Source of the DNA: Methyloglobulus sp.
GTDB taxonomy: Bacteria; Pseudomonadota; Gammaproteobacteria; Methylococcales; Methylomonadaceae
Assembly: GCA_013141505.1 (NCBI GenBank)
Contig: JABFQX010000035.1
Location: 1 to 44,178, forward strand
DNA length: 44,178 nucleotides
Reading direction: 5' to 3'
Shown: piece by piece, positions 15,375 through 22,497 of the stretch
Numbering within the stretch: position 1 is the first letter of the stretch
How the letters are laid out: each line of letters begins with the position of its first letter
Position numbers and translations under genes: made by a program
Notes under the pieces: model-generated
Told to the model about the DNA's origin: nothing
Database searches by the model: none
Seen by the model: the letters and a program-made list of their open reading frames with translations, nothing else

Positions 15375-16550
15375 CTACCTAAAACCGAATGGCGGCATAA
15401 TCTCGTCGAAAAACAATTCGTCCAGGTCTTCGAAGCTAGGTTCGTTGGGGATTCGGTAACTTTTTAACGACGCTTTTAGGACGTTTAGGTTTTGGTATGC
15501 CCGTAGTTCTTCCTTGAGTTTGGCGGTGTCATGCTTGATTGCCCGTATATTCGCTTCCAATTCTTGCAGTAATCGCTTGGGTGACAACGGTATGTAAGGC
15601 GGCACATCCAGTTGCAGTTTAAAAGGGTACTCGACTTGTGCAACCTCAAGCTGCAGTTCTTCCAGCTGCCCCTTGAGGATTTTATTGATGTACTTCAAGC
15701 GGTCTTCGGCAATATTGTTCATGTGCGACTGGTCAATTTGCTCCGCCTCCAATTGCAGCTCCAACAAACTAAGCAAGTCTTTTTTGGTATAAGCAACATT
15801 GACCCGCTGCATAATTTCGGTCTTGCGCTCCCGTTCCGCCGAGTCTTGCTCCCGGTCTGGATGCAAGGCCGAGGTCAATTTCCGGTACACTTCGCGGATC
15901 GATTGGCTGATGGATTGCTCTTCCTCTTGCTTCTTCGCTTCCTGCGCGAGTTGTTTAGCGGATTTTGGCCGCTGGCTGCGGCGCTCCTCGGCTTTGCGCT
16001 GTTGTTCGGCTTCCTGGTCTTTGCGGATTTGCAGCTTTTCATGCAGCAAGTCCGCCATTTGCTCTGGTGATGAGAGGTCTATGTCACCGTCAATTTCGAC
16101 CCCATACATGTCCTCCATCATGGTTTTTAGGAAATCCCCTGCCAGTGCGTCGCCTTCTTGTTGGAAGGTATCGAAATCGACATCGCTGTGCTTGTCGTGC
16201 AGGTCTTTTAGCTCGGATAAACCATGTTCGGCGATCAATTCGGCCGTTATATCGGTGATAAGGTGGCGGAGTTTGGCCTTGTCGGTCTTTTTGAACAGCT
16301 TGTTTTCATAAGCGCGGTCCAATAGCTGCGCCATCTTGACCCGCTCGATATTATACGCCTCCACCAGCCTTTCAAACTCCCCACTGACCTTGCGGTTGTA
16401 GGTGGGGATGGCGTCTTGCCATTCCAGTAAGCGTTTTTTCTCAGCCTCGATTTTTTGGGACAAGGTATTAAATTGCTTTTGCGCCTTGGATAAGGTTTTG
16501 CTGTCGGCGACTGGTGCAATGCGGACAATTTTACGGTGGGATGAAGTCAT
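15375..16550 (-). CDS. J-domain-containing, coiled-coil-rich protein
   Basis: This 391-residue, mostly helical and charged protein contains an HPD tripeptide (230-232) within IREVYRKLTSALHPDRE. It is followed by MQRVNVAYTKKDLLSLLEL, the helix II / loop / helix III pattern of a J domain. Coiled-coil stretches surround it: about 18-75, 170-212 (very rich in E, K, Q, R) and 270-345. J domains stimulate the ATPase of Hsp70 (DnaK), so this is probably a specialised DnaK co-chaperone, not a classical DnaJ, since the J domain is central and no zinc or G/F region is seen. The client is unknown. It is a single gene with no close partner. Confidence 0.75.
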   Translation of the reverse strand: MTSSHRKIVRIAPVADSKTLSKAQKQFNTLSQKIEAEKKRLLEWQDAIPTYNRKVSGEFERLVEAYNIERVKMAQLLDRAYENKLFKKTDKAKLRHLITDITAELIAEHGLSELKDLHDKHSDVDFDTFQQEGDALAGDFLKTMMEDMYGVEIDGDIDLSSPEQMADLLHEKLQIRKDQEAEQQRKAEERRSQRPKSAKQLAQEAKKQEEEQSISQSIREVYRKLTSALHPDREQDSAERERKTEIMQRVNVAYTKKDLLSLLELQLEAEQIDQSHMNNIAEDRLKYINKILKGQLEELQLEVAQVEYPFKLQLDVPPYIPLSPKRLLQELEANIRAIKHDTAKLKEELRAYQNLNVLKASLKSYRIPNEPSFEDLDELFFDEIMPPFGFR

Positions 16551-16627
16551 GGAATGGTGGCGATAACTTGGGTTATGGGGATTGGGGTTATCCGAACTTA
16601 TGGGTGTTCTTGGTTCCTGGTTACTAT

Positions 16628-16816
16628 TTATAATCCCGATATGGGGTTGGATTGGCTATTCACCCAATCCCGCATTTCCTGCATTTCCTGGCCCGGTTTG
16701 AAGTGCGTGGCCACTTTCGCTGGCAAATTAACGGTTTCCCCCGTTTTAGGGTTTCGCGCCCGCCGGGGTCGCCGATGCCGCAAACTAAAACTGCCAAACC
16801 CCCTAATTTCTGAAGG
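16628..16816 (-). pseudogene. ihfB: ihfB (IHF beta) 3' remnant
   Basis: The minus strand encodes about 62 residues starting [20 protein letters not shown] and continuing [21 protein letters not shown]. This matches the C-terminal two thirds of IHF beta / HU family proteins, including the DNA-intercalating arm (RNPKTGE) and the HFKPG end. An in-frame stop lies just two codons before the conserved part and the N-terminal helices are missing, so this is a truncated copy. It suggests that an integration event brought in or left behind an ihfB fragment. Confidence 0.7.
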
Positions 16817-16929
16817 TTAATTTTAACAGGTTGCTAAACCTCTGATTGATCCGCCATTAAAATAATCTGCTATTTCTGAAACGTACAACGCGTACCACGA
16901 ACGTCAAATTAAGATGACGCTATCGGCAG

Positions 16930-17268
16930 CTATGTGGTTACTGCCCATTTATCGGGATCAAATTTTGTGCGGACTTCATAGGCTATACCAATCCGTTTCG
17001 GGGCTGATTGCCGCCGCTTTAGACAGGCTCGAACGAGTCGCACCGCTTCGTCCGCAGTCGGCACAATGTAGGTTTTTGTCTGGCCGCGTGTCCCGATCCG
17101 GCCATAGTTGAATGTTACAATCAAATCATCGAACAAATCCCGCACTGCTGCAATCTGGTAGAATCGCATAAGATTACGCCCAGCATCACAAGCATGAAGC
17201 TCAATACGGAACAGGTCTCCGTAGGGGGTTATAGCGTTCGACACTTGCCCGGCACATAAGTTAGTCAC
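16930..17268 (-). CDS. WGR-domain-like small protein
   Basis: The 112-residue protein has a WGR-like core: MRFYQIAAVRDLFDDLIVTFNYGRIGTRGQ (the tryptophan position is replaced), then TKTYIVPTADEAVRLVRACL. WGR domains bind nucleic acid ends or accompany DNA-modifying proteins; this stand-alone form is of unknown function. It overlaps the PemK-like gene by 8 bp and is the last gene of a three-gene operon (antitoxin, PemK-like, WGR). The conserved coupling of a WGR protein to a toxin pair is unusual enough to note. Confidence 0.65.
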   Translation of the reverse strand: MTNLCAGQVSNAITPYGDLFRIELHACDAGRNLMRFYQIAAVRDLFDDLIVTFNYGRIGTRGQTKTYIVPTADEAVRLVRACLKRRQSAPKRIGIAYEVRTKFDPDKWAVTT

Positions 17269-17686
17269 GGGAAACTATGCTCAAGCCTTGTCGGCGGAGT
17301 TCAATGATTTTAGTGGCAATTTGTTTGAACAACGCAGGCGGCAAAAAGCCATAATCGTATTTTCCGGCCGTTCCAGGAATTGGCCGCAGATCATATCCAG
17401 GCCATAAGAACTCATTGAAATCGTCCAGGATAATCCATGACCGCTCCCCGTCCAGCCCAAGGTGCTGTTTGACTTTTGCCGGAATCTCAAGGGCGACGCT
17501 TAAATTTTGGGGCGGTGTGTGAGTAAGGGGAGCAACGGTGACTTTCTTGCTGCCGTCATCGTTTTCTACAACCAGGATAATGCCGCAGGGCCTATTTTTT
17601 TGGCCTTCTATTTTTCCTGCCCCGTGTTCATTTCGCCATAAATAAGAATAGGAGATAACAAGCCCACATTCCGGTTCTGGTAGCAT
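17261..17686 (-). CDS. PemK/MazF-like protein (candidate toxin)
   Basis: The 141-residue protein begins MLPEPECGLVISYSYLWRNE and continues with GQKNRPCGIILVV, VAPLTHTPP and SWIILDDFNEFLWPGYDL. The 'P..G.I..Y.YLW..E', 'K.RPC..I' and 'PLTHTPP' pattern is that of a group usually annotated as PemK-like growth inhibitors. These have the MazF-type beta-barrel but are longer than classical MazF (about 110). Ribonuclease activity is inferred, not shown. A Phd-like antitoxin lies 25 bp upstream, which supports a toxin role. It is coupled to the downstream WGR gene by overlap. Confidence 0.65.
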   Translation of the reverse strand: MLPEPECGLVISYSYLWRNEHGAGKIEGQKNRPCGIILVVENDDGSKKVTVAPLTHTPPQNLSVALEIPAKVKQHLGLDGERSWIILDDFNEFLWPGYDLRPIPGTAGKYDYGFLPPALFKQIATKIIELRRQGLSIVSRD

Positions 17687-17711
17687 CCTATCTGCCTATT
17701 CCCATGGACAC

Positions 17712-17975
17712 TTAATCCAATAAGGCGTTTAAGTGGTCATGTGATGGGTCCATTTCCGCCTTGGCAAGGGCTGAAATAGTTTCTTCGGGCAGTTCGCTGA
17801 CATGGTATGCGTGTCTTGCGCGTGTTTTGAGAAGCATATATTCAAGGTATTCATGTTCGGAGACAAAATATCCGCTTGTCCGGCCATGGCTCGTCACCGC
17901 GATGGCTTCCCGTTGCGCGCGTTCTTTATATTGTCCAAAATTCTTGACGAATTCGGTTGCCGGGACTTCTACCAT
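17712..17975 (-). CDS. antitoxin, Phd/YefM-like
   Basis: The 87-residue protein starts MVEVPATEFVKNFGQYKERA and continues with AVTSHGRTSGYFVSEHEYLEYM, the N-terminal DNA-binding fold of Phd/YefM antitoxins. The acidic tail is expected to bind the toxin. AAGGAGGT is located about 5-6 nt upstream of the ATG. Just further upstream is a strong promoter with an embedded palindrome, consistent with self-repression. It is the first gene of the antitoxin / PemK-like / WGR operon. Confidence 0.8.
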   Translation of the reverse strand: MVEVPATEFVKNFGQYKERAQREAIAVTSHGRTSGYFVSEHEYLEYMLLKTRARHAYHVSELPEETISALAKAEMDPSHDHLNALLD

Positions 17976-18003
17976 GGCACACCTCCTTAACCATAAAGCG
18001 CGT

Positions 18004-18031
18004 ATTATACGTAAATTACGTATTTATTCAA
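18004..18031 (-). promoter_or_regulatory. sigma-70 promoter with embedded operator for the antitoxin operon
   Basis: On the minus strand, TTGAAT (18031-18026) and TATAAT (18009-18004) are separated by 16 bp. The spacer carries the inverted repeat ATACGTAA-(1 nt)-TTACGTAT (18007-18023), which overlaps the -10 box. A repressor bound there would block RNA polymerase, fitting autoregulation by the Phd-like antitoxin. Confidence 0.75.
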
Positions 18032-18105
18032 TGCTGTTGAAGGTAAGTCTTGTGGAAGGCATCATAATAAAATTTCTGAAAAAAATCATCGCTAATTTCC
18101 AGTGA

Positions 18106-18689
18106 TAGTCTGCTCACATTTTAAGCAGTCGCTCAGGGAAATTTAGTGACCGCCGGTTGCCGTTAAGGTTTAGTTGGCCTTCAAGAATCGAGCGTCGGCT
18201 TTCTGCGTGGATGCAGCCATTTGGAAATATGGGGCGACAGCCCCTGCCCCAGAGCGTAAGTCAGATTACAAAAACTTCCGCACCCAAATTGTGATGCCAC
18301 TGAGATCGGGCGGGCTTACGCCGGTTTTGGCAATTTACCGCTGAAGATCACAGATCAGTGCCATTGCTCTCTATTTTGTCCGCTATTCCGTCCGTCTACC
18401 TTATTGTCCGACAACTCATTTTGCAAGCATGTTGCCGGACATTTTCCGGCATTGCCATCTAATGATCGTTTTCCGGACAAGAGCGCCGCCAATAGTTGTG
18501 CAGGCGAGTTCTGAGCAATTCCGACATCTTGGGCGGTTCGTGCATAGGACTGCTGACACGCCACGATCAGAAGTCCGCTGTGCCTACGCATCAAGCACAT
18601 CGTTACAGATATGCCTGCAAGGCTCGATACCAGGTTCGTGGCTAGCGATTACCTGGGCGGGATTTACACCCACTAGTTTATGCGGCATT
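18106..18689. other. non-coding stretch with repeated TTGTCCG/CCGGACA motifs
   Basis: No recognisable gene. Between about 18370 and 18490 the words TTGTCCG, GTCCGTC, CCGGACA and TTCCGG recur on both strands, which gives a patchy inverted-repeat structure. It may be debris of a mobile element next to the tyrosine recombinase remnant. I could not assign it. Confidence 0.35.
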
Positions 18690-18797
18690 GCCAGGCCGCA
18701 ACGGTTATTTAACCCCAAGAATAGCGGTACACTTGAAAAAGCGGCGGCAATGGCCAACCATTCCAGTACTCGCACAACCCAACTTTACGATCGCGTA
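18690..18797 (+). pseudogene. tyrosine recombinase (phage integrase) C-terminal remnant
   Basis: The plus strand encodes GTLEKAAAMANHSSTRTTQL followed by YDR, the C-terminal signature of tyrosine recombinases around the last catalytic residues and the active-site tyrosine. Just upstream, in another frame, CATTGCCAGGCCGCAACGG reads HCQAAT, resembling the H.FRATG box. The join requires a frameshift and meets stop codons. Only the end of the gene survives. It overlaps the 3' end of the RloC-like gene on the other strand. Confidence 0.65.
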
Positions 18798-21079
18798 GTC
18801 CCACTGTGTACTAGATGTAGAGAGTATTCAACGCATGTCTTTAATTCTGTTGATATAACAGTCACTGTATCTGCATTGCCCGGATTAGTGTCGTGATGAA
18901 ATTGACCGGCATAGTCATTAATATCATTTAATTCATCAACTAGATTATGAGCATGGCATAAAGGGCTTGAAGACGGTGCGCTTTTAATCATGGAGACGAC
19001 CTGACCGAACGTCAATGCCTTAGGTATAAGATTAGGAAATCTGCGGTGAAGGTAGCCTTCAAGCATAGGTCTGATGGCTTTTGCTACAGACCTATTATCT
19101 GCGTTTGATCCATCTGCGAATTCGTTAAGTAAGCGATGATGCTGAAAATATGCAGATTCACACTCTTTATCTACATCGAATTTGTCGAAGTCTGTATAGT
19201 TTTCTTGTGCTGCCCTTAGTTGAAATATTGAGATTGGTGTTGAAGAGTTTTCTTTTATCAATGTGTCACGAATATCACGAATGAAGTATGGATCATGTGC
19301 AAGCACTATAAGTTGTTCTGCTTTTGAATGTAGTTTTTTTAACACTAATTTTGTGTGATGCTTACGGTTAAGGTCTAAGCTACACATTGGATCGTCCACA
19401 ATGACAATCCGCCTCGCCAAATTGGCATCCCCAAATGCACTCGCGATGAAAAAGGCGAAAGCTAGGGTTCGTCTATCCCCTTCGCTTAATGTTGTGGCAA
19501 AGGAAGGAGAGCCGCCCTCCAATGGAACGTCTCTACCGCGAAGTAATAGACCGTATTCGCTGCGAGGTGCGCCGCCCAAAAAATTCGCCCCCATGCCCCT
19601 AATACTGAATGAAGCTCCAAATTTATTTAGGAGTGTGTTGATCGAAGTTTCGTATCGCTTTAATGTTGTTTTCATTAGAGCATCGAGTTTTCCCCTTTCT
19701 GCTTTCTTGGTTTTTTCAGCCTCTTTCAAATTACATCGCGCTATATCGAGCTTGCTGATAAGGTCAAGAACCGCAGGTTCATAGCGACGCTTTGATGAAT
19801 TTAATAACTGCACCTTTTGTTGAAGCAGTTGGACGTTGTCTTTTGCTAATTTCCCCTTGTACTCTTCAATCATCTCGCGGACAGTTTTAATCTGTTCATT
19901 TGTAAGTTGCATCAACGCAATTACTTTTTGCCACAACTCTGTGACCTTTTCTGAATCAGCCAAAGAACCAGAATATTCGGCTGGTGAGGCTTGCTTACGA
20001 CGAATCAATTCAAACACATATTTTCGAAGCTCATCACATACAGACCGCGCTGTGCTTTCATCAAAGTTGATGGGCTGTATTATTATATGGTCATTCCATG
20101 AATCTACCTGCGCTTTAATTAAGGCAACACTTTGAGTAAAATCGTCAATAATTTTTATACCCAATTCTTCAACAACGGAAGTATGTAAGAATTCCACGCT
20201 GTTCTTCAGTTGATTGTAAGAGGCGTTGAAGTATGTTTGATAGGCTTGGATTAAGTTGTTGCCGGTTATATCTTGAGCGCAATAAGGACAGGTTTTTTTA
20301 TCACCTAAGTGACAGCCTTGGCTTAGCCAGCCTTCGGCATGACTGACATTAAGTCTCTGTATATGCTGTTTAACAACCTGTTCCGCATTGTTATGTATAT
20401 CCGCTAACGTGATTGAGAGCACGCTGAAAAGACCTTCAATATCGAAGGAAGGCAAGGGAATAAGCCTTGGAACTGCTTTAGCTAGTAACTTTTCAATATT
20501 ACTTGCAGACTTAATGCTATTCCGCAGCGCATCTATTTGAGTATCGGCATCTTGTACCTCTGTTAATTTTTCGAACTGAGCAAGAGTTAGTCCTGTATGG
20601 TATCCTTTTAACTGTGACTCAATGCCAGTTACTGTGTTGGATGCGAGTGTTGCTGTATTCGTCGATTGTTCAACGGATTTCCGCGCATTAACTGCCGCTT
20701 CACCAAGCGCAAACTCAAGAAGATTTTTTCGGTGTCCAGTGCTTACAGCACCACCAGAATGAACGTTTCGTTCAATAAACTCAGAATCAAACACAAGAAT
20801 TTCTGGGCGAATTTCTGACCAGCAATCTTTCGAAAATGTCACTTTGTGACCACTATCAAATTGTAGTGTTGTGCTTGGCGGCAACGTTCCGTCTACTGTT
20901 TTGCGTTTCGTAATTAGGGTAGTATCGCCAGTCGATACAGACCTCAACACAGAGGCTAAGGTGGATTTTCCACGTCCATTATCGGCATATATAAATGTTG
21001 CTTTCTCACATTTAAAGTTCTTACCGTTCGCAGAATGCAGTAGTCCTATACCTTGTATTTGTTCGATCCTAAAAAGCAT
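18785..21079 (-). CDS. RloC/PrrC-like AAA ATPase with zinc-hook coiled coil (candidate anticodon nuclease)
   Basis: The 764-residue protein has an ABC/SMC-type head split by a coiled coil. Walker A is ADNGRGKST (32-40), the CPYC zinc-hook-like motif sits at 264-267, coiled-coil arms lie at about 130-205 and 385-480, the signature is LSEGD (531-535), Walker B is IVIVDDP (558-564) and the switch histidine is LAHD (593-596). The C-terminal domain has R670-x3-E674 (IRPMLEGYL) and H728/H729 (FHHD), reminiscent of the R-E-H triad of PrrC/RloC anticodon nucleases. Such proteins cut tRNA after sensing DNA damage or phage. Assignment to RloC proper is an inference; other AAA_13 defence proteins share the head. 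It is probably co-transcribed with the DUF2130 gene 48 bp upstream. Confidence 0.7.
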   Translation of the reverse strand: MLFRIEQIQGIGLLHSANGKNFKCEKATFIYADNGRGKSTLASVLRSVSTGDTTLITKRKTVDGTLPPSTTLQFDSGHKVTFSKDCWSEIRPEILVFDSEFIERNVHSGGAVSTGHRKNLLEFALGEAAVNARKSVEQSTNTATLASNTVTGIESQLKGYHTGLTLAQFEKLTEVQDADTQIDALRNSIKSASNIEKLLAKAVPRLIPLPSFDIEGLFSVLSITLADIHNNAEQVVKQHIQRLNVSHAEGWLSQGCHLGDKKTCPYCAQDITGNNLIQAYQTYFNASYNQLKNSVEFLHTSVVEELGIKIIDDFTQSVALIKAQVDSWNDHIIIQPINFDESTARSVCDELRKYVFELIRRKQASPAEYSGSLADSEKVTELWQKVIALMQLTNEQIKTVREMIEEYKGKLAKDNVQLLQQKVQLLNSSKRRYEPAVLDLISKLDIARCNLKEAEKTKKAERGKLDALMKTTLKRYETSINTLLNKFGASFSIRGMGANFLGGAPRSEYGLLLRGRDVPLEGGSPSFATTLSEGDRRTLAFAFFIASAFGDANLARRIVIVDDPMCSLDLNRKHHTKLVLKKLHSKAEQLIVLAHDPYFIRDIRDTLIKENSSTPISIFQLRAAQENYTDFDKFDVDKECESAYFQHHRLLNEFADGSNADNRSVAKAIRPMLEGYLHRRFPNLIPKALTFGQVVSMIKSAPSSSPLCHAHNLVDELNDINDYAGQFHHDTNPGNADTVTVISTELKTCVEYSLHLVHSGTTRS

Positions 21080-21127
21080 CTTATTTCCTGTGTCTTATCA
21101 TTTGATGGCCAGAGAATCAGAGAGGCA

Positions 21128-22432
21128 CTATTCTGAAGGTTCGTTCAATGTATTCTCAGCCTTAAAATCTAAAGCTGGAAAATCCAACCCCTCAATCTCC
21201 TGCAACGACTTCCCCGCGATCCCCTGTAAATCACCATACATGCCGACCGTGGAACTCATCACACGTGCGATTTGTTCTTCGCGCTTCGCCCACTGCTTCA
21301 TTATCATTTTCCGTTCTTTGTCGAGGTCTTCTTGCATCGACGTGAAGGCTTCCACGATAGCTTCGACACGTTGGCGGAATCGAGAACCGGTAAGGTACTG
21401 GTACACCATTTCCGTTTTTGTTTGCTGACCTTCCGAGGCGAGACGAGCGATGTTCACCTGAAGTAAGGTATGCCTCAGTATGGTTGCGACCGGAAGCGTG
21501 GTACGAGGGGTTGTAACCCAGACACCATCTAGCACATCAAAAGTTTCTATGCCCTTGGGAAGGGTTTGGGTCACAAGGACAGAAATGTCGGCTTTGGCCG
21601 TTCTTTGATCTTCACGTAGTTTGGATAACCAGCCATCAGTCCAGTTTTTTGTGCGTTTGGATTCCCAGAGGATTGAGCCGCAAATTTGGCTACCTTGACT
21701 GATAACCTTTTGGATGACATCGCCGCCAAATTCGCCTTTGGGGACTGGCTCGATAGAATCGAAAGGGAATTTAAGGCGCAACAGGTTCTCAAGCTCTAAT
21801 TCCTGAACTTCACCCTGTAATTGTTGTGATCCTTGATCCAGTTTCCGGCGTAAGTCTTCATTCGCTTTTTGGGCATCTTCGATCTTTTTTTGATACTCCG
21901 CTTCCTTCATTTTGAAGCGTTCGGATTCTGAATTGCGGACTTTCTCCTCGATATTATTTCTTTCCTCATCAAGTTTTCGTTGCAGTTCCAACTCCATTTC
22001 ACGCTTCGACTCTTCCAGCTTATTTTTTTCTTGTCTAAGCGTCAGTTCCAGATCGCGCAACTCTTTTAGTTTGTCATCTTTTTCCGTCAGCTCTTGTTGA
22101 AGTATTTTTTTCTCAGCTTCAAAGTCAGCAATCGCCTTGGCTTTTGTTTCTTTCTGCACTTGCTCAATACGGGCTTTCATTTCTGTATTAGCCGCTTGAC
22201 TTCCAGTCAACTGTTCCTTGAGATCGTCAAGCTGTGTTTTGTAGGTGCGTGAAAGCTTTCTCTCAGCCTCCTGCTCCGCTTCTTTGCGTAGCTCCGTCGT
22301 GCGCTCTTTCATCGCGCTTTCAAAATCTTGCTCGTATTTCTCGATGGTCTGCCGAGTAATCCCCTCCCCCAATTCAAATTTATGCTGACAGTCAGGGCAG
22401 ACAATCTGTTCTTCTGATGAAATGATGATTTT
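21128..22432 (-). CDS. DUF2130 family protein, 5' end apparently disrupted
   Basis: It has a long coiled coil (about residues 10-210 of the readable part), then the DUF2130 domain (FPFDSIEPVPKGEFGGDVIQ, ICGSILWESKRTKNW, ADISVLVTQTLPKGI). This domain is common in defence and mobile regions and resembles restriction-like nuclease folds with an ESK motif. Upstream of the first TTG (22372), the frame continues as KIIISSEEQIVCPDCQHKFE, the typical N-terminal zinc-binding CPxC segment. So the gene really begins near 22432, but no ATG or GTG is present. The conserved coding sequence stops exactly at the 25-bp inverted repeat beginning at 22433, suggesting that an insertion removed the start. Confidence 0.75.
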   Translation of the reverse strand, partial: KIIISSEEQIVCPDCQHKFELGEGITRQTIEKYEQDFESAMKERTTELRKEAEQEAERKLSRTYKTQLDDLKEQLTGSQAANTEMKARIEQVQKETKAKAIADFEAEKKILQQELTEKDDKLKELRDLELTLRQEKNKLEESKREMELELQRKLDEERNNIEEKVRNSESERFKMKEAEYQKKIEDAQKANEDLRRKLDQGSQQLQGEVQELELENLLRLKFPFDSIEPVPKGEFGGDVIQKVISQGSQICGSILWESKRTKNWTDGWLSKLREDQRTAKADISVLVTQTLPKGIETFDVLDGVWVTTPRTTLPVATILRHTLLQVNIARLASEGQQTKTEMVYQYLTGSRFRQRVEAIVEAFTSMQEDLDKERKMIMKQWAKREEQIARVMSSTVGMYGDLQGIAGKSLQEIEGLDFPALDFKAENTLNEPSE

Positions 22433-22457
22433 ACGGAATTATGTAGCAACTGCACAA
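22433..22457 (+). repeat. 25-bp inverted repeat, left copy, of a candidate 8.2-kb element
   Basis: ACGGAATTATGTAGCAAC plus TGCACAA. Its reverse complement occurs at 30583-30607 with 24 of 25 matches. It abuts the truncated DUF2130 coding sequence. Confidence 0.8.
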
Positions 22458-22497
22458 TAAAGAATATCAATGGGTTAGGAATTATAGAGGTTATTAT

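Noticed and set aside
18355-18600. 81-codon frame on the minus strand
   Set aside because: The composition does not look like a protein, there are no family features, and it lies in repeat-rich debris.
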